Shown: positions 1 to 5,824 of the stretch, one piece after another | How positions within the stretch are numbered: position 1 is the first letter of the stretch | Layout: each line of letters starts with the position of its first letter | Origin: Sphingomonadales bacterium | GTDB taxonomy: Bacteria; Pseudomonadota; Alphaproteobacteria; Sphingomonadales; Sphingomonadaceae | DNA: 5,895 nucleotides | Direction of reading: 5' to 3' | NCBI GenBank assembly: GCA_027486275.1 | Contig: JAIXPM010000395.1 | Coordinates: forward strand, 1-5,895 | Program-made: the position numbers and the translations under genes | Notes under the pieces: model-generated | Seen by the model: only the letters and a program-made list of their open reading frames with translations | Database searches by the model: none | Told to the model about the DNA's origin: nothing

Positions 1-488
1 GGCGACAGCACGCCGATCACATCGGCATATAGCTCGCGCTTGAACGGCGCCGCCATCTCGACCAGCGTCTCAACCGGGCTCCAGCGCCAGTGGCGGAATT
101 CGGGATGCTCCGTCGCGATGTTCACGTCTGCGTCTGTCCCGTGGAAGCGCAGCGCGTACCATTTCTGGCGCTGGCCGGCGTATTTGCCCTTCCAGATGCG
201 TCCAATCAGTTCGTCGGGCAGATCATAATAATGCCACTCCTGCGTTGTGCCGAGCAGGCTCGTCAACGCCGGATCGACGCCGGTTTCCTCCCGCAATTCG
301 CGCAGCGCGGTTTCATACGGGTCTTCGCCGGGATCGATGCCGCCCTGAGGCATCTGCCAGGCTTCCACCATCTGATCGAGACGCTGGCCGGTGAACACCA
401 GGCCAGCCGGATTGACCAGCATCACCCCCACGCAGGGGCGATAGGGCAGGCCGGACTTGTGTTCGCGCGGTATGGAGGAGGGCGTCAT
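1..488 (-). CDS. rppH: RNA pyrophosphohydrolase (Nudix family), 3' end cut by window edge
   Basis: This encodes a Nudix hydrolase of the RppH type. In the known family the enzyme removes pyrophosphate from the 5' triphosphate end of mRNA in the cytoplasm, which exposes the transcript to 5'-monophosphate-dependent decay. The visible 162 codons begin [20 protein letters not shown] and contain a complete Nudix box at residues 49-71, with the REL-REETGV core and its metal-binding glutamates. It also shows the RppH-typical WQMPQGG just before the box, the EWHYYDLP segment, and the [11 protein letters not shown] segment at about 105-115. Alphaproteobacterial RppH proteins are about 160 residues long, so only a few C-terminal residues should be missing. 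The ATG at 488-486 overlaps the stop of the upstream esterase as ATGA. No clear Shine-Dalgarno precedes it, so translational coupling is likely. The name is well supported; the other possibility is a diadenosine polyphosphate hydrolase of the same subfamily. Confidence 0.93.
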   Translation of the reverse strand, partial: MTPSSIPREHKSGLPYRPCVGVMLVNPAGLVFTGQRLDQMVEAWQMPQGGIDPGEDPYETALRELREETGVDPALTSLLGTTQEWHYYDLPDELIGRIWKGKYAGQRQKWYALRFHGTDADVNIATEHPEFRHWRWSPVETLVEMAAPFKRELYADVIGVLS

Positions 489-1423
489 GCCAGCAGCTGT
501 TTCAGATCCGCGATGCAACCGGCCAGGTCATCCTGCGCGGAGGGAATGCCCTGCCGCATCGTGAAGCAGCCGTGGATCTGTCCGGCGGCTTCTCGGAAGA
601 TCGTGCGCACGCCATGTTCGATCAGCCGGCCAGCATAGGCGCGGCCCTGATCGCGCAGCGGATCGAGGCCGCAGGTCATCAGCATCGTTGGCGGCAGACC
701 GTCCAGCGTTTCGGCGTGCAGCGGGCTGGCCCAGGGGTGGAGCAACTTGTCGGTTGCGCTGCCCATATAGGCGTCGATGAACCAGTCCATGGTGGCCTTG
801 GTCAGCACATAGCCTTCGCCCAGTTCCACCATCGAGCCTTCGGCGGCGGTCATGTCGGTCACGGGATAAATCAGCCATTGGGCCACGATCGGCACTGGCA
901 ACTGGCCGTGCAGTTCGCGGGTGACGAGCGCCGCCATGTGCCCGCCGGCGCTGTCGCCCGCCGGGATGATGCCGGTGACGGCGTTGCCCACTTCGGCGGG
1001 CGAGCCGGCCAGCCAGCGGGTGGCGGCAAGGCAATCTTCGGCTGCTGCCGGGAACCGGGCTTCGGGGGCGAGACGATAATCCACCGACAACACGCGCCGG
1101 CCCAGGGCGCGGGCAATTTCGGCACACAGCGGATCATGCGTGTCCAGATCACCGATCACCCAGCCGCCGCCATGATAATAGGCCACCACACTGCCGTCTT
1201 CCAGCGCTGTTGGCGTATAGAGCCGGGCCTTGATGCCGCCGGGCAGCGCCAGATCCGTGCTGCTGATCTCGCCGCGTGGCAGTTCCAGCATCTGGCCCAT
1301 GGCATTGTACATGGCGCGGCCTTCGGCGGGGCTCATGTCGGTGAACGACGGGCCCGGATTGGCGGCCATCATGGCGAGCAGGTTGGCAACGTCGGGGCGG
1401 ACATACGGTGTTTTGGCGGGCAT
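485..1423 (-). CDS. alpha/beta hydrolase, hormone-sensitive lipase (family IV) esterase
   Basis: This is a 312-residue carboxylesterase/lipase-like enzyme of the bacterial hormone-sensitive lipase family, which hydrolyses esters of short to medium acyl chains. The oxyanion-hole motif HGGGW is at 84-88, followed by DYRLAPE at about 115-121. The nucleophile elbow GDSAGG has Ser158, the acid is Asp254 in DPLRD, and the base is His284 in QIHGCF, so the catalytic triad is complete. Length is normal for the family. No signal peptide is visible, so a cytoplasmic location is inferred. The start was set at the ATG at 1423-1421 because GGGAG lies 8 bases upstream and [12 protein letters not shown] is a normal family start; an in-frame ATG at 1480 adds 19 unlikely residues and lacks such a site. 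Its stop overlaps the rppH start (ATGA). The true substrate is unknown. Being next to a lipid transporter makes a lipid ester conceivable, but xenobiotic or acyl-ester substrates are just as possible. Confidence 0.92.
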   Translation of the reverse strand: MPAKTPYVRPDVANLLAMMAANPGPSFTDMSPAEGRAMYNAMGQMLELPRGEISSTDLALPGGIKARLYTPTALEDGSVVAYYHGGGWVIGDLDTHDPLCAEIARALGRRVLSVDYRLAPEARFPAAAEDCLAATRWLAGSPAEVGNAVTGIIPAGDSAGGHMAALVTRELHGQLPVPIVAQWLIYPVTDMTAAEGSMVELGEGYVLTKATMDWFIDAYMGSATDKLLHPWASPLHAETLDGLPPTMLMTCGLDPLRDQGRAYAGRLIEHGVRTIFREAAGQIHGCFTMRQGIPSAQDDLAGCIADLKQLLA

Positions 1424-1499
1424 GGCGGAAACTCCCAAGGCGATTTTGTGCTGTTCTAGGCCGGTGCAACCGTTGAGCAACCGGTGAATTTGGTTGGGC
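1424..1499 (-). promoter_or_regulatory. intergenic gap upstream of the esterase, possible weak promoter
   Basis: This 76-bp gap is the only real break in the leftward gene series. Read on the minus strand it holds TTGCTC (1480-1475), then 16 bases, then TAGAAC (1458-1453). That could be a weak sigma-70-like promoter for esterase and rppH, matching the consensus at 3 of 6 and 4 of 6 positions. The heptamer GCAACCG occurs twice on the plus strand, starting at 1466 and 1477 (11 bp apart), overlapping the putative -35. The Shine-Dalgarno GGGAG of the esterase is at about 1432-1436. No convincing terminator hairpin with a T-run follows the lipoprotein gene, so read-through from upstream is also possible. 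Confidence 0.25.
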
Positions 1500-2099
1500 T
1501 CAGCCCTTCACCCACGCCGCCACTTCGCCGGCGAGGCGGTTGGCGGCACGGTTGAGGGCGGCGGCGACCACCGCAGGCTGCTGGCTTGCCACCTTTTCTT
1601 CGGCCACGAAGCTGCGCAGCGCCACGGTGCCGGCCCCACGTGGCCCAGCCAGTTGCGCGTCATAACGCACGCGCACCACTGGGGCGCCGCGCACATCCAG
1701 GCCGAATTCGCGCAAATGGCCCGAGAGCGCGCGCGCCGGCGCGACACCGCCGCTGCGTGTGTCCAGCACGGCCACACCAGCGCCGGCCAGCGTATCGGCG
1801 AGCAGGCGCTGGAACTGGCGATTGGGCTGTTCGGCCCAGCTGGCGCCGGCCAGATATTGCACGGTGGCTGACGTGAGCTGCACCGGCAGGCGCAACGTTT
1901 GCAGTTCGGCTGGCACATCGGGGATGGCCACCGCCAGCGTGTCCCCCACGGCGGTGGGGCCGGCCCATTGCGGCGGCGGCGCATCGGCGCGCAGCACCAG
2001 CAGCGCATCGGGGGCGGGCGCGTTGCCGCCCACTTGCACCAGCGGTCCGCAGCCGGCCAGCGCCAGGGCCGCGATGATCGGCGCAAATCGCTGCATCAT
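1500..2099 (-). CDS. ABC-type transport auxiliary lipoprotein (PqiC/YmbA-like)
   Basis: This is a 199-residue lipoprotein of the ABC-transport auxiliary family (PqiC/YmbA type), which in known systems is anchored in the outer membrane and works with an MCE-protein transporter. It begins with a short signal peptide, MMQRFAPIIAALALAGC, with lipobox LAGC and the lipidated Cys at residue 17. The body has the expected layout: a VAIPDVPAELQTLRLPV strand region (about 53-69), a Tyr-Leu-Ala-Gly-Ala-Ser-Trp-Ala-Glu stretch (about 79-87), QRLLADTL, then L-REFGLDVRGAP and a C-terminal helix ending EVAAWVKG. The residue after Cys17 is Gly, not Asp, so there is no inner-membrane retention signal of the E. 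coli type; outer-membrane delivery is inferred. The first ATG (2099) overlaps the mlaD stop as ATGA and has GGAG 7 bases upstream; a second ATG follows directly. The same family is sometimes annotated as a membrane integrity-associated transporter subunit. Confidence 0.88.
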   Translation of the reverse strand: MMQRFAPIIAALALAGCGPLVQVGGNAPAPDALLVLRADAPPPQWAGPTAVGDTLAVAIPDVPAELQTLRLPVQLTSATVQYLAGASWAEQPNRQFQRLLADTLAGAGVAVLDTRSGGVAPARALSGHLREFGLDVRGAPVVRVRYDAQLAGPRGAGTVALRSFVAEEKVASQQPAVVAAALNRAANRLAGEVAAWVKG

Positions 2100-3067
2100 T
2101 TCGCGTCTCCCCCAGGTGGTCGATTTGGCGGTTGATATTCGGGCAGGCGGCGGCCGCCGATCAGGGCACCGGCCGGATCTTCATCCAGTTTCGCGGCGAT
2201 GGCCCCCAGCCGCGACGTGGTCTCGCGCAGTTCGCGGATCAGCTGGGTGGTTTCCGGAATGGTCTGGTTGGCCAGCATCTCCACCCCCGGCTGGGCGCTG
2301 CCGGCCAGGGCATCCACCTTGGCCAGCGTCGCATTGGCACTGGTGACGGTGCGCCGCAGATCTGCGGCGAGCGGGCGCAGGTCTGAATCCACCAGCGTTT
2401 GCCCCGAACCGGCCAGCGCATCGATGCGCTGCAGGGTGGCGGTGGCGGCGGTCATTGTGGTGCGCGCTTCGGCCAGCGCCGTCGCCAGATCGGGTGCACC
2501 CTTGGCGAGCGCAGCGGTGGCGACATCAGTGTTCTTCAAGATACCGGCCAACGCGGCACGGTTTTCATCCTTCAGCACGTCGTTCAGCCGCTGGGTGAGC
2601 AGCGACACGTTCGACAGCACTTCCGGCGCGGTGGCGAGCAGATCGTTGAGGCCGCCGGTGCGCGGCGGGATCACCGGGGCGCCATCGGGGCCAGGCGCGG
2701 TGATCGGTTTGCCGCCTTCCATCGCGCCGGCCAGCTGGATCTGCGACACGCCGGTGAAGCCCACGCCTTCCACCCCGGCCGTGGTGCCTTCCAGCACCGG
2801 CACTTCGCCATCGATGTTGATGCGCACCCGCACAAATTCCGGGCGCTGCGGCAGCAGGCGGATCTGGGTGATCTTGCCCACGGTAACGCCGTTGAACTGC
2901 ACCGGCGATCCCAGCGCCAGGCCGGTGATCGATTGCTTGAAATAGACGTCGTACACCTTGCTGTCGCCGCCGGAAAAGCGCGCCAGCCACAGCACCATCA
3001 GGAAGATGCCCACCACCATGGCCAGCGCGATGCTGCCCACGATCACATAGTTGCTGCGGTTTTCCAT
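2096..3067 (-). CDS. mlaD: MlaD-family MCE protein with long C-terminal helical extension
   Basis: This is the 323-residue MCE-domain subunit of a lipid ABC transporter. MCE proteins assemble as hexamers on the permease in the inner membrane and form a central channel that conducts phospholipids across the periplasm. One N-terminal transmembrane helix is at about 7-29 (VIVGSIALAMVVGIFLMVLW), followed by a single MCE domain at about 37-115 containing GSPVQFNGVTVGKI and EGVGFTGVSQIQL. A charged and alanine-rich region of about 160 residues (138-298) is predicted by eye to be helical, and a proline-rich tail (PEYQPPNRPPGGDAK) ends the protein. E. coli MlaD is much shorter (about 180 residues). 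The start is the ATG at 3067, which shares one base with the stop of the ATPase gene (TGATG) and has GGAGAA 8 bases upstream; a longer frame from 3127 would add 20 residues inside that gene. The stop overlaps the lipoprotein gene. Family assignment is firm; the exact lipid is unknown. Confidence 0.93.
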   Translation of the reverse strand: MENRSNYVIVGSIALAMVVGIFLMVLWLARFSGGDSKVYDVYFKQSITGLALGSPVQFNGVTVGKITQIRLLPQRPEFVRVRINIDGEVPVLEGTTAGVEGVGFTGVSQIQLAGAMEGGKPITAPGPDGAPVIPPRTGGLNDLLATAPEVLSNVSLLTQRLNDVLKDENRAALAGILKNTDVATAALAKGAPDLATALAEARTTMTAATATLQRIDALAGSGQTLVDSDLRPLAADLRRTVTSANATLAKVDALAGSAQPGVEMLANQTIPETTQLIRELRETTSRLGAIAAKLDEDPAGALIGGRRLPEYQPPNRPPGGDAK

Positions 3068-3864
3068 CAGGCTGCTTCTCCAGTTGCTGCCCGCCCACGC
3101 GGCCCACCGAAATATTCCTGAACCCATGGGTGATCAAACGCGCGCAGTTGATCAACCGTGCCACAGGCCAGCACCTTGCCGTCGCCCAATACTGCCACCC
3201 GGTCACAGATCGCGATCAGCGTATCGAGATCGTGGGTGATCAGGAACAGCGTGAGTCCCAACGTGTCTTTCAGCAGCTTGATGAGATTGTCAAAAGCCGC
3301 CGCCGAAATTGGATCGAGGCCTGCGGTTGGTTCATCCAGGAACAGCAGCGGCGGATCGAGCGCCAGCGCGCGGGCCAGGCCGGCGCGCTTCTTCATGCCG
3401 CCCGACAGTTCGGAAGGGAATTTGGTGCAGCTCTCCGCCGGCAGGCCGACTTGGCGCAGGCGGGCGGCGGCCAGACCGTCCATCACCGCATCGGGCAGTG
3501 CCAGGAACTCGCGCATCGGCACTTCGATGTTTTCGGCCACGGTGAGGCCGGAAAACAGCGCACCTTCCTGGAACAGCACGCCCCATTGCCGGCGCAAGGC
3601 CCGCTGCGCTTCCGGATCGGCGGCGAGCGCATCCTGGCCAAAGATGGAAACGCTGCCGGCCCGCGCTGGATTCAACCCGATGATTGTGCGCATCAGCACC
3701 GATTTGCCGCTGCCCGAACCGCCGACAAGGCCAAGGATCTCGCCGTGCGCCACGTCGAGATCGAGATGATCTTGCAGAACATGATCACCAAAGCCGGTGA
3801 CCAACCCGCGCACCCGCACCGCCACATCGGCATCATCAGGCAAGGTCGCAGAGAGCGCAGCCAT
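3067..3864 (-). CDS. mlaF: ATP-binding subunit of MCE lipid ABC transporter (MlaF-like)
   Basis: This is a 265-residue ABC ATPase that powers the MlaE-type permease from the cytoplasmic face of the inner membrane. All nucleotide-binding motifs are intact: Walker A GGSGSGKS at 48-55, Q-loop Gln99 in LFQEGALFSGLTVAENI, signature LSGGM at 153-157 followed by KKRAGLARALA, Walker B LLFLDEP at 173-179, D-loop GLD (182-184) and H-loop His211 in LITHDLD. The LSGGMKKR form of the signature and the FQEGALF stretch are typical of MlaF/Ttg2A rather than of other importers. Length matches the family. The start at 3864 shares one base with the permease stop (TGATG). A longer frame reaches 4161 but lies entirely inside the permease gene, so it was not used. 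No strong Shine-Dalgarno is visible, which fits translation coupled to the upstream gene. Confidence 0.95.
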   Translation of the reverse strand: MAALSATLPDDADVAVRVRGLVTGFGDHVLQDHLDLDVAHGEILGLVGGSGSGKSVLMRTIIGLNPARAGSVSIFGQDALAADPEAQRALRRQWGVLFQEGALFSGLTVAENIEVPMREFLALPDAVMDGLAAARLRQVGLPAESCTKFPSELSGGMKKRAGLARALALDPPLLFLDEPTAGLDPISAAAFDNLIKLLKDTLGLTLFLITHDLDTLIAICDRVAVLGDGKVLACGTVDQLRAFDHPWVQEYFGGPRGRAATGEAA

Positions 3865-5009
3865 CAGTTGTAGCCCAGCGCGCTGAAGAAAAAGGCGAAG
3901 AAGGCATCGAACACGATCACCACGAAGATGGCTTCCACCACGGCCTGGGTGGTGCGGCTGCCGACCGATTCGGCGTTGCCGGTCACCTGAAAGCCGTGGA
4001 AACAGCCCATGATGGCGATGATGAAGCCGAACACCGGCGCCTTGATCATGCCGATGGCAAAATCGGAGACCAAAATCACTTCCTGCAGGCGGGTGATATA
4101 GGCCGCCGGTGGCATCGCCAGCTCGCTCCACGCAAACAGGCCGCCGGCGATCAGCGCACACATCCCGCCATAGAAGGCGAGACCGAGCAACATCAGCGAA
4201 CAGGCGATCACCCGCGGCACCACCAGCACCTCAATCGGATCAAGGCCAATGGTGCGCAGCGCGTCGATTTCCTGATTGAGCTTCATCGAACCGATCTGGG
4301 CGGCGAATGCCGAGCCGGAGCGGCCTGCCACCATGATGGCGGTGAGCAAGATGCCCAGTTCGCGCGTGGTGGCGCGGCCGATCAGGTTGACGGTGAACAC
4401 CTCTGCCCCGAACTGGCGCAACTGAACGGCGCCCTGCTGCGCCACCACCAGGCCGACCAGAAACAGCAGCAGCCCGATAATGCCCAGCGCGTTGACGCCA
4501 ATGGCTTCGCCCTGATGCGCCACGGCATGCCAGCGCAAGCGGCGGCGGCCGATCAGCGTCAAGGCCAGCACCACCAAAGTCTGTCCCAGAAAGGCGAGGA
4601 AGCCGCCGGCATTGTCCGCCTGGTGCACCACGGCCCGGCCGATCTGCTCCAGCCGGGCCAGCACCGGGTTGCCCCTATCGGCCCGGCGCTTCACGGGCGG
4701 CGGCGGTACGGTGAGGGCGCGGATCAGCCGATCGATATCCGGAGCAGCGCCTTGCACCTGGGCCGTGTGGCCCGCGTCGTTCCAGCGGTTGATCAGGCTG
4801 TTGATGGCCCAGGCACCCGCGGTGTCGATGGCTGTTGCCGCCGAAAGATCGACCGCCAGCCCCGGCGCGCGCGGCGGCACTGCAGCCAGTTCATCGGCCA
4901 GCGTGGCCACATCGTCAATGGTCAGCCGGCCGGACAGCACCACGCGGGCGCCACCGTCGCCTGTGTCCTGCCAGCTGATACTGCTGCCATAATGGCCGCC
5001 ACTGCCCAT
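3864..5009 (-). CDS. mlaE: MlaE-family permease with fused N-terminal STAS (MlaB-like) domain
   Basis: This 381-residue inner-membrane protein is the permease of a phospholipid ABC transporter with an extra N-terminal domain. Residues about 9-100 are a STAS domain (ISWQDTGDGGARVVLSGRLT... and VDLSAATAIDTAGAWAINSL). Its DTAG has Thr63 where the stand-alone E. coli MlaB carries its conserved threonine. After a proline-rich linker (VPPPPVKRR, 101-109), the MlaE domain runs to the C-terminus. It has several membrane segments (about 137-154, 173-191, 218-236, 261-292, 324-339, 357-377) and the family signature AGRSGSAFAAQIGSMKLNQE plus IDALRTIGLDP (228-258). ATG 5009 was chosen because an in-frame TAG lies at 5027-5025 and no other ATG precedes the STAS fold. 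No Shine-Dalgarno is evident. It is the first gene of the leftward cluster and ends overlapping the ATPase start. The direction of lipid movement cannot be read from sequence. Confidence 0.93.
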   Translation of the reverse strand: MGSGGHYGSSISWQDTGDGGARVVLSGRLTIDDVATLADELAAVPPRAPGLAVDLSAATAIDTAGAWAINSLINRWNDAGHTAQVQGAAPDIDRLIRALTVPPPPVKRRADRGNPVLARLEQIGRAVVHQADNAGGFLAFLGQTLVVLALTLIGRRRLRWHAVAHQGEAIGVNALGIIGLLLFLVGLVVAQQGAVQLRQFGAEVFTVNLIGRATTRELGILLTAIMVAGRSGSAFAAQIGSMKLNQEIDALRTIGLDPIEVLVVPRVIACSLMLLGLAFYGGMCALIAGGLFAWSELAMPPAAYITRLQEVILVSDFAIGMIKAPVFGFIIAIMGCFHGFQVTGNAESVGSRTTQAVVEAIFVVIVFDAFFAFFFSALGYN

Positions 5010-5038
5010 GGCCGGTAAACTGGGCTATGCGAGGGCAA

Positions 5039-5770
5039 ATGCCAAGGGGAACAAATACCTCCGTGCCGAACGAAGTCGCCGTTTACGATCTGGACCGGAC
5101 GCTGACCGATACTGGCAGTTGGACGCATTTCATTGCGTACTGGCTGCGGAATGAAGCGCCGTGGCGCGTGATTTTGCTGCCGTTGGTGGCGATGGGTGCG
5201 CTGGCCTATGGTGTCAGGCTGATTTCGCGCAGCGGCATCAAGAGCTGGGCGCACCGCTGGTTGATTGGGGAACGGGTGGCGGAAAGCCGTATGGCGGCAG
5301 CGGCCGCGTGTTTCGCCGAAACCTTTGTGGCAGCACATGCATTGCTGGGCGCGCGCGCCGCGTTGGGCAATGATGCCGCCCTTGGCCGCAGGCTGGTGAT
5401 CGCATCGGCCAGCCACAGTTTTTATGTGCGCGCCATTGCGGCCAAGCTGGGCGTGGCCGATGTGGTGGCAACCGAAGCGGTGCGGCGCGGCGGCTGGCTG
5501 ACCAGCCGGCTGGCGGGCGAAAATTGCTACGGCGCTGCCAAACGGCGGGCACTGGAAGCGTGGCTGGCACGCGAAGGTCTGGAGGGTGCAGTGGTGCATT
5601 TCACCAGCGATCATCACAGCGACGTGCCATGTTTCGAACTTGCACTGGAAAGCGGCGGCACTGTGCTGTGTGCCCACCCATCGGCAAAGCTGGCGGCGAT
5701 CGCGGTGGAGCGTGACTGGCCCACCGCACAGTGGGGCCGGATCAGGGGCAGCCTGCTGGAACGGGCATGA
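5039..5770 (+). CDS. HAD-IB family phosphatase (PgpC/SerB-like)
   Basis: This is an HAD-superfamily phosphatase of subfamily IB, about 243 residues. From the ATG at 5039, motif I is DLDRT at 17-21, with nucleophile Asp17 and acid/base Asp19. Motif II is a serine in IASASHSFY (Ser123), motif III is Lys168 in YGAAKRR, and motif IV is SDHHSDVP with Asp191 and Asp195. The active site is therefore complete. A hydrophobic stretch at about 42-61 (WRVILLPLVAMGALAYGVRL) sits in the cap region, as in E. coli PgpC, which dephosphorylates phosphatidylglycerophosphate; membrane association is inferred. Phosphoserine phosphatase or alphaproteobacterial CicA-like activity are alternatives, and the substrate is unproven. 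Start choice is uncertain. ATG 5027 gives four more residues but no ribosome site. ATG 5039 has GAGGG just upstream. GTG 5063 would begin right before the conserved VAVYDLDRT and has AGGGGA 12 bases upstream. It diverges from the permease gene. Confidence 0.88.
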   Translation: MPRGTNTSVPNEVAVYDLDRTLTDTGSWTHFIAYWLRNEAPWRVILLPLVAMGALAYGVRLISRSGIKSWAHRWLIGERVAESRMAAAAACFAETFVAAHALLGARAALGNDAALGRRLVIASASHSFYVRAIAAKLGVADVVATEAVRRGGWLTSRLAGENCYGAAKRRALEAWLAREGLEGAVVHFTSDHHSDVPCFELALESGGTVLCAHPSAKLAAIAVERDWPTAQWGRIRGSLLERA

Positions 5771-5808
5771 AAAAAGCCGGCCCCGGATGATCCGGAGCCG
5801 GCCCTTTC
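5770..5808 (-). terminator. rho-independent terminator, best on the minus strand
   Basis: A GC-rich hairpin occupies 5776-5802: two 12-base arms (GCCGGCCCCGGA and TCCGGAGCCGGC) around a three-base loop. Read on the minus strand, the one imperfect position becomes a G-U pair and the stem is followed by six T residues (complement of 5775-5770), a standard terminator for the PEP-CTERM gene arriving from the right. Read on the plus strand the same position is a C-A mismatch and only CCTTTC follows, so termination of the HAD gene from this hairpin would be weaker. The T-run overlaps the stop codon of the HAD gene. Confidence 0.8.
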
Positions 5809-5824
5809 AAGCGCTGGCCTGGTG

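Noticed and set aside
572..1459. Open frame of 295 codons on the plus strand opposite the esterase
   Set aside because: It is antisense to a gene with an intact catalytic triad. Composition is Gly/His/Gln-rich and no domain or ribosome site supports it.
1424..1480. Upstream ATG giving the esterase 19 extra residues
   Set aside because: The extra residues are not a signal peptide and have no good ribosome site, while GGGAG is correctly spaced before the ATG at 1423.
2199..2945. Open frame of 248 codons on the plus strand opposite mlaD
   Set aside because: Its translation is Ser/Arg/Val-rich with no domain, and it lies wholly antisense to the firmly identified MCE gene.
3865..4161. Possible 99-residue N-terminal extension of the ATPase
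   Set aside because: It would lie entirely within the permease gene in another frame and be Arg-rich. The TGATG junction and normal family length favour the start at 3864.
3996..5018. Long open frame of 340 codons on the plus strand opposite the permease gene
   Set aside because: It is exactly antisense to a gene with clear STAS and MlaE motifs. Its translation is rich in His, Gln, Arg and Ala with no recognisable domain, as expected of a shadow frame in GC-rich DNA.
5010..5060. TTGGCA (minus strand, 5045-5040) as a -35 element for the permease
   Set aside because: No -10-like hexamer lies at 16-18 bases from it; the nearest AT-containing stretch is at the wrong distance.
5348..5359. GGCGCGCGCGCC palindrome in the HAD gene
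   Set aside because: This is a simple alternating GC run encoding Ala/Arg codons, common in GC-rich genes. A similar run occurs around 1730-1745.
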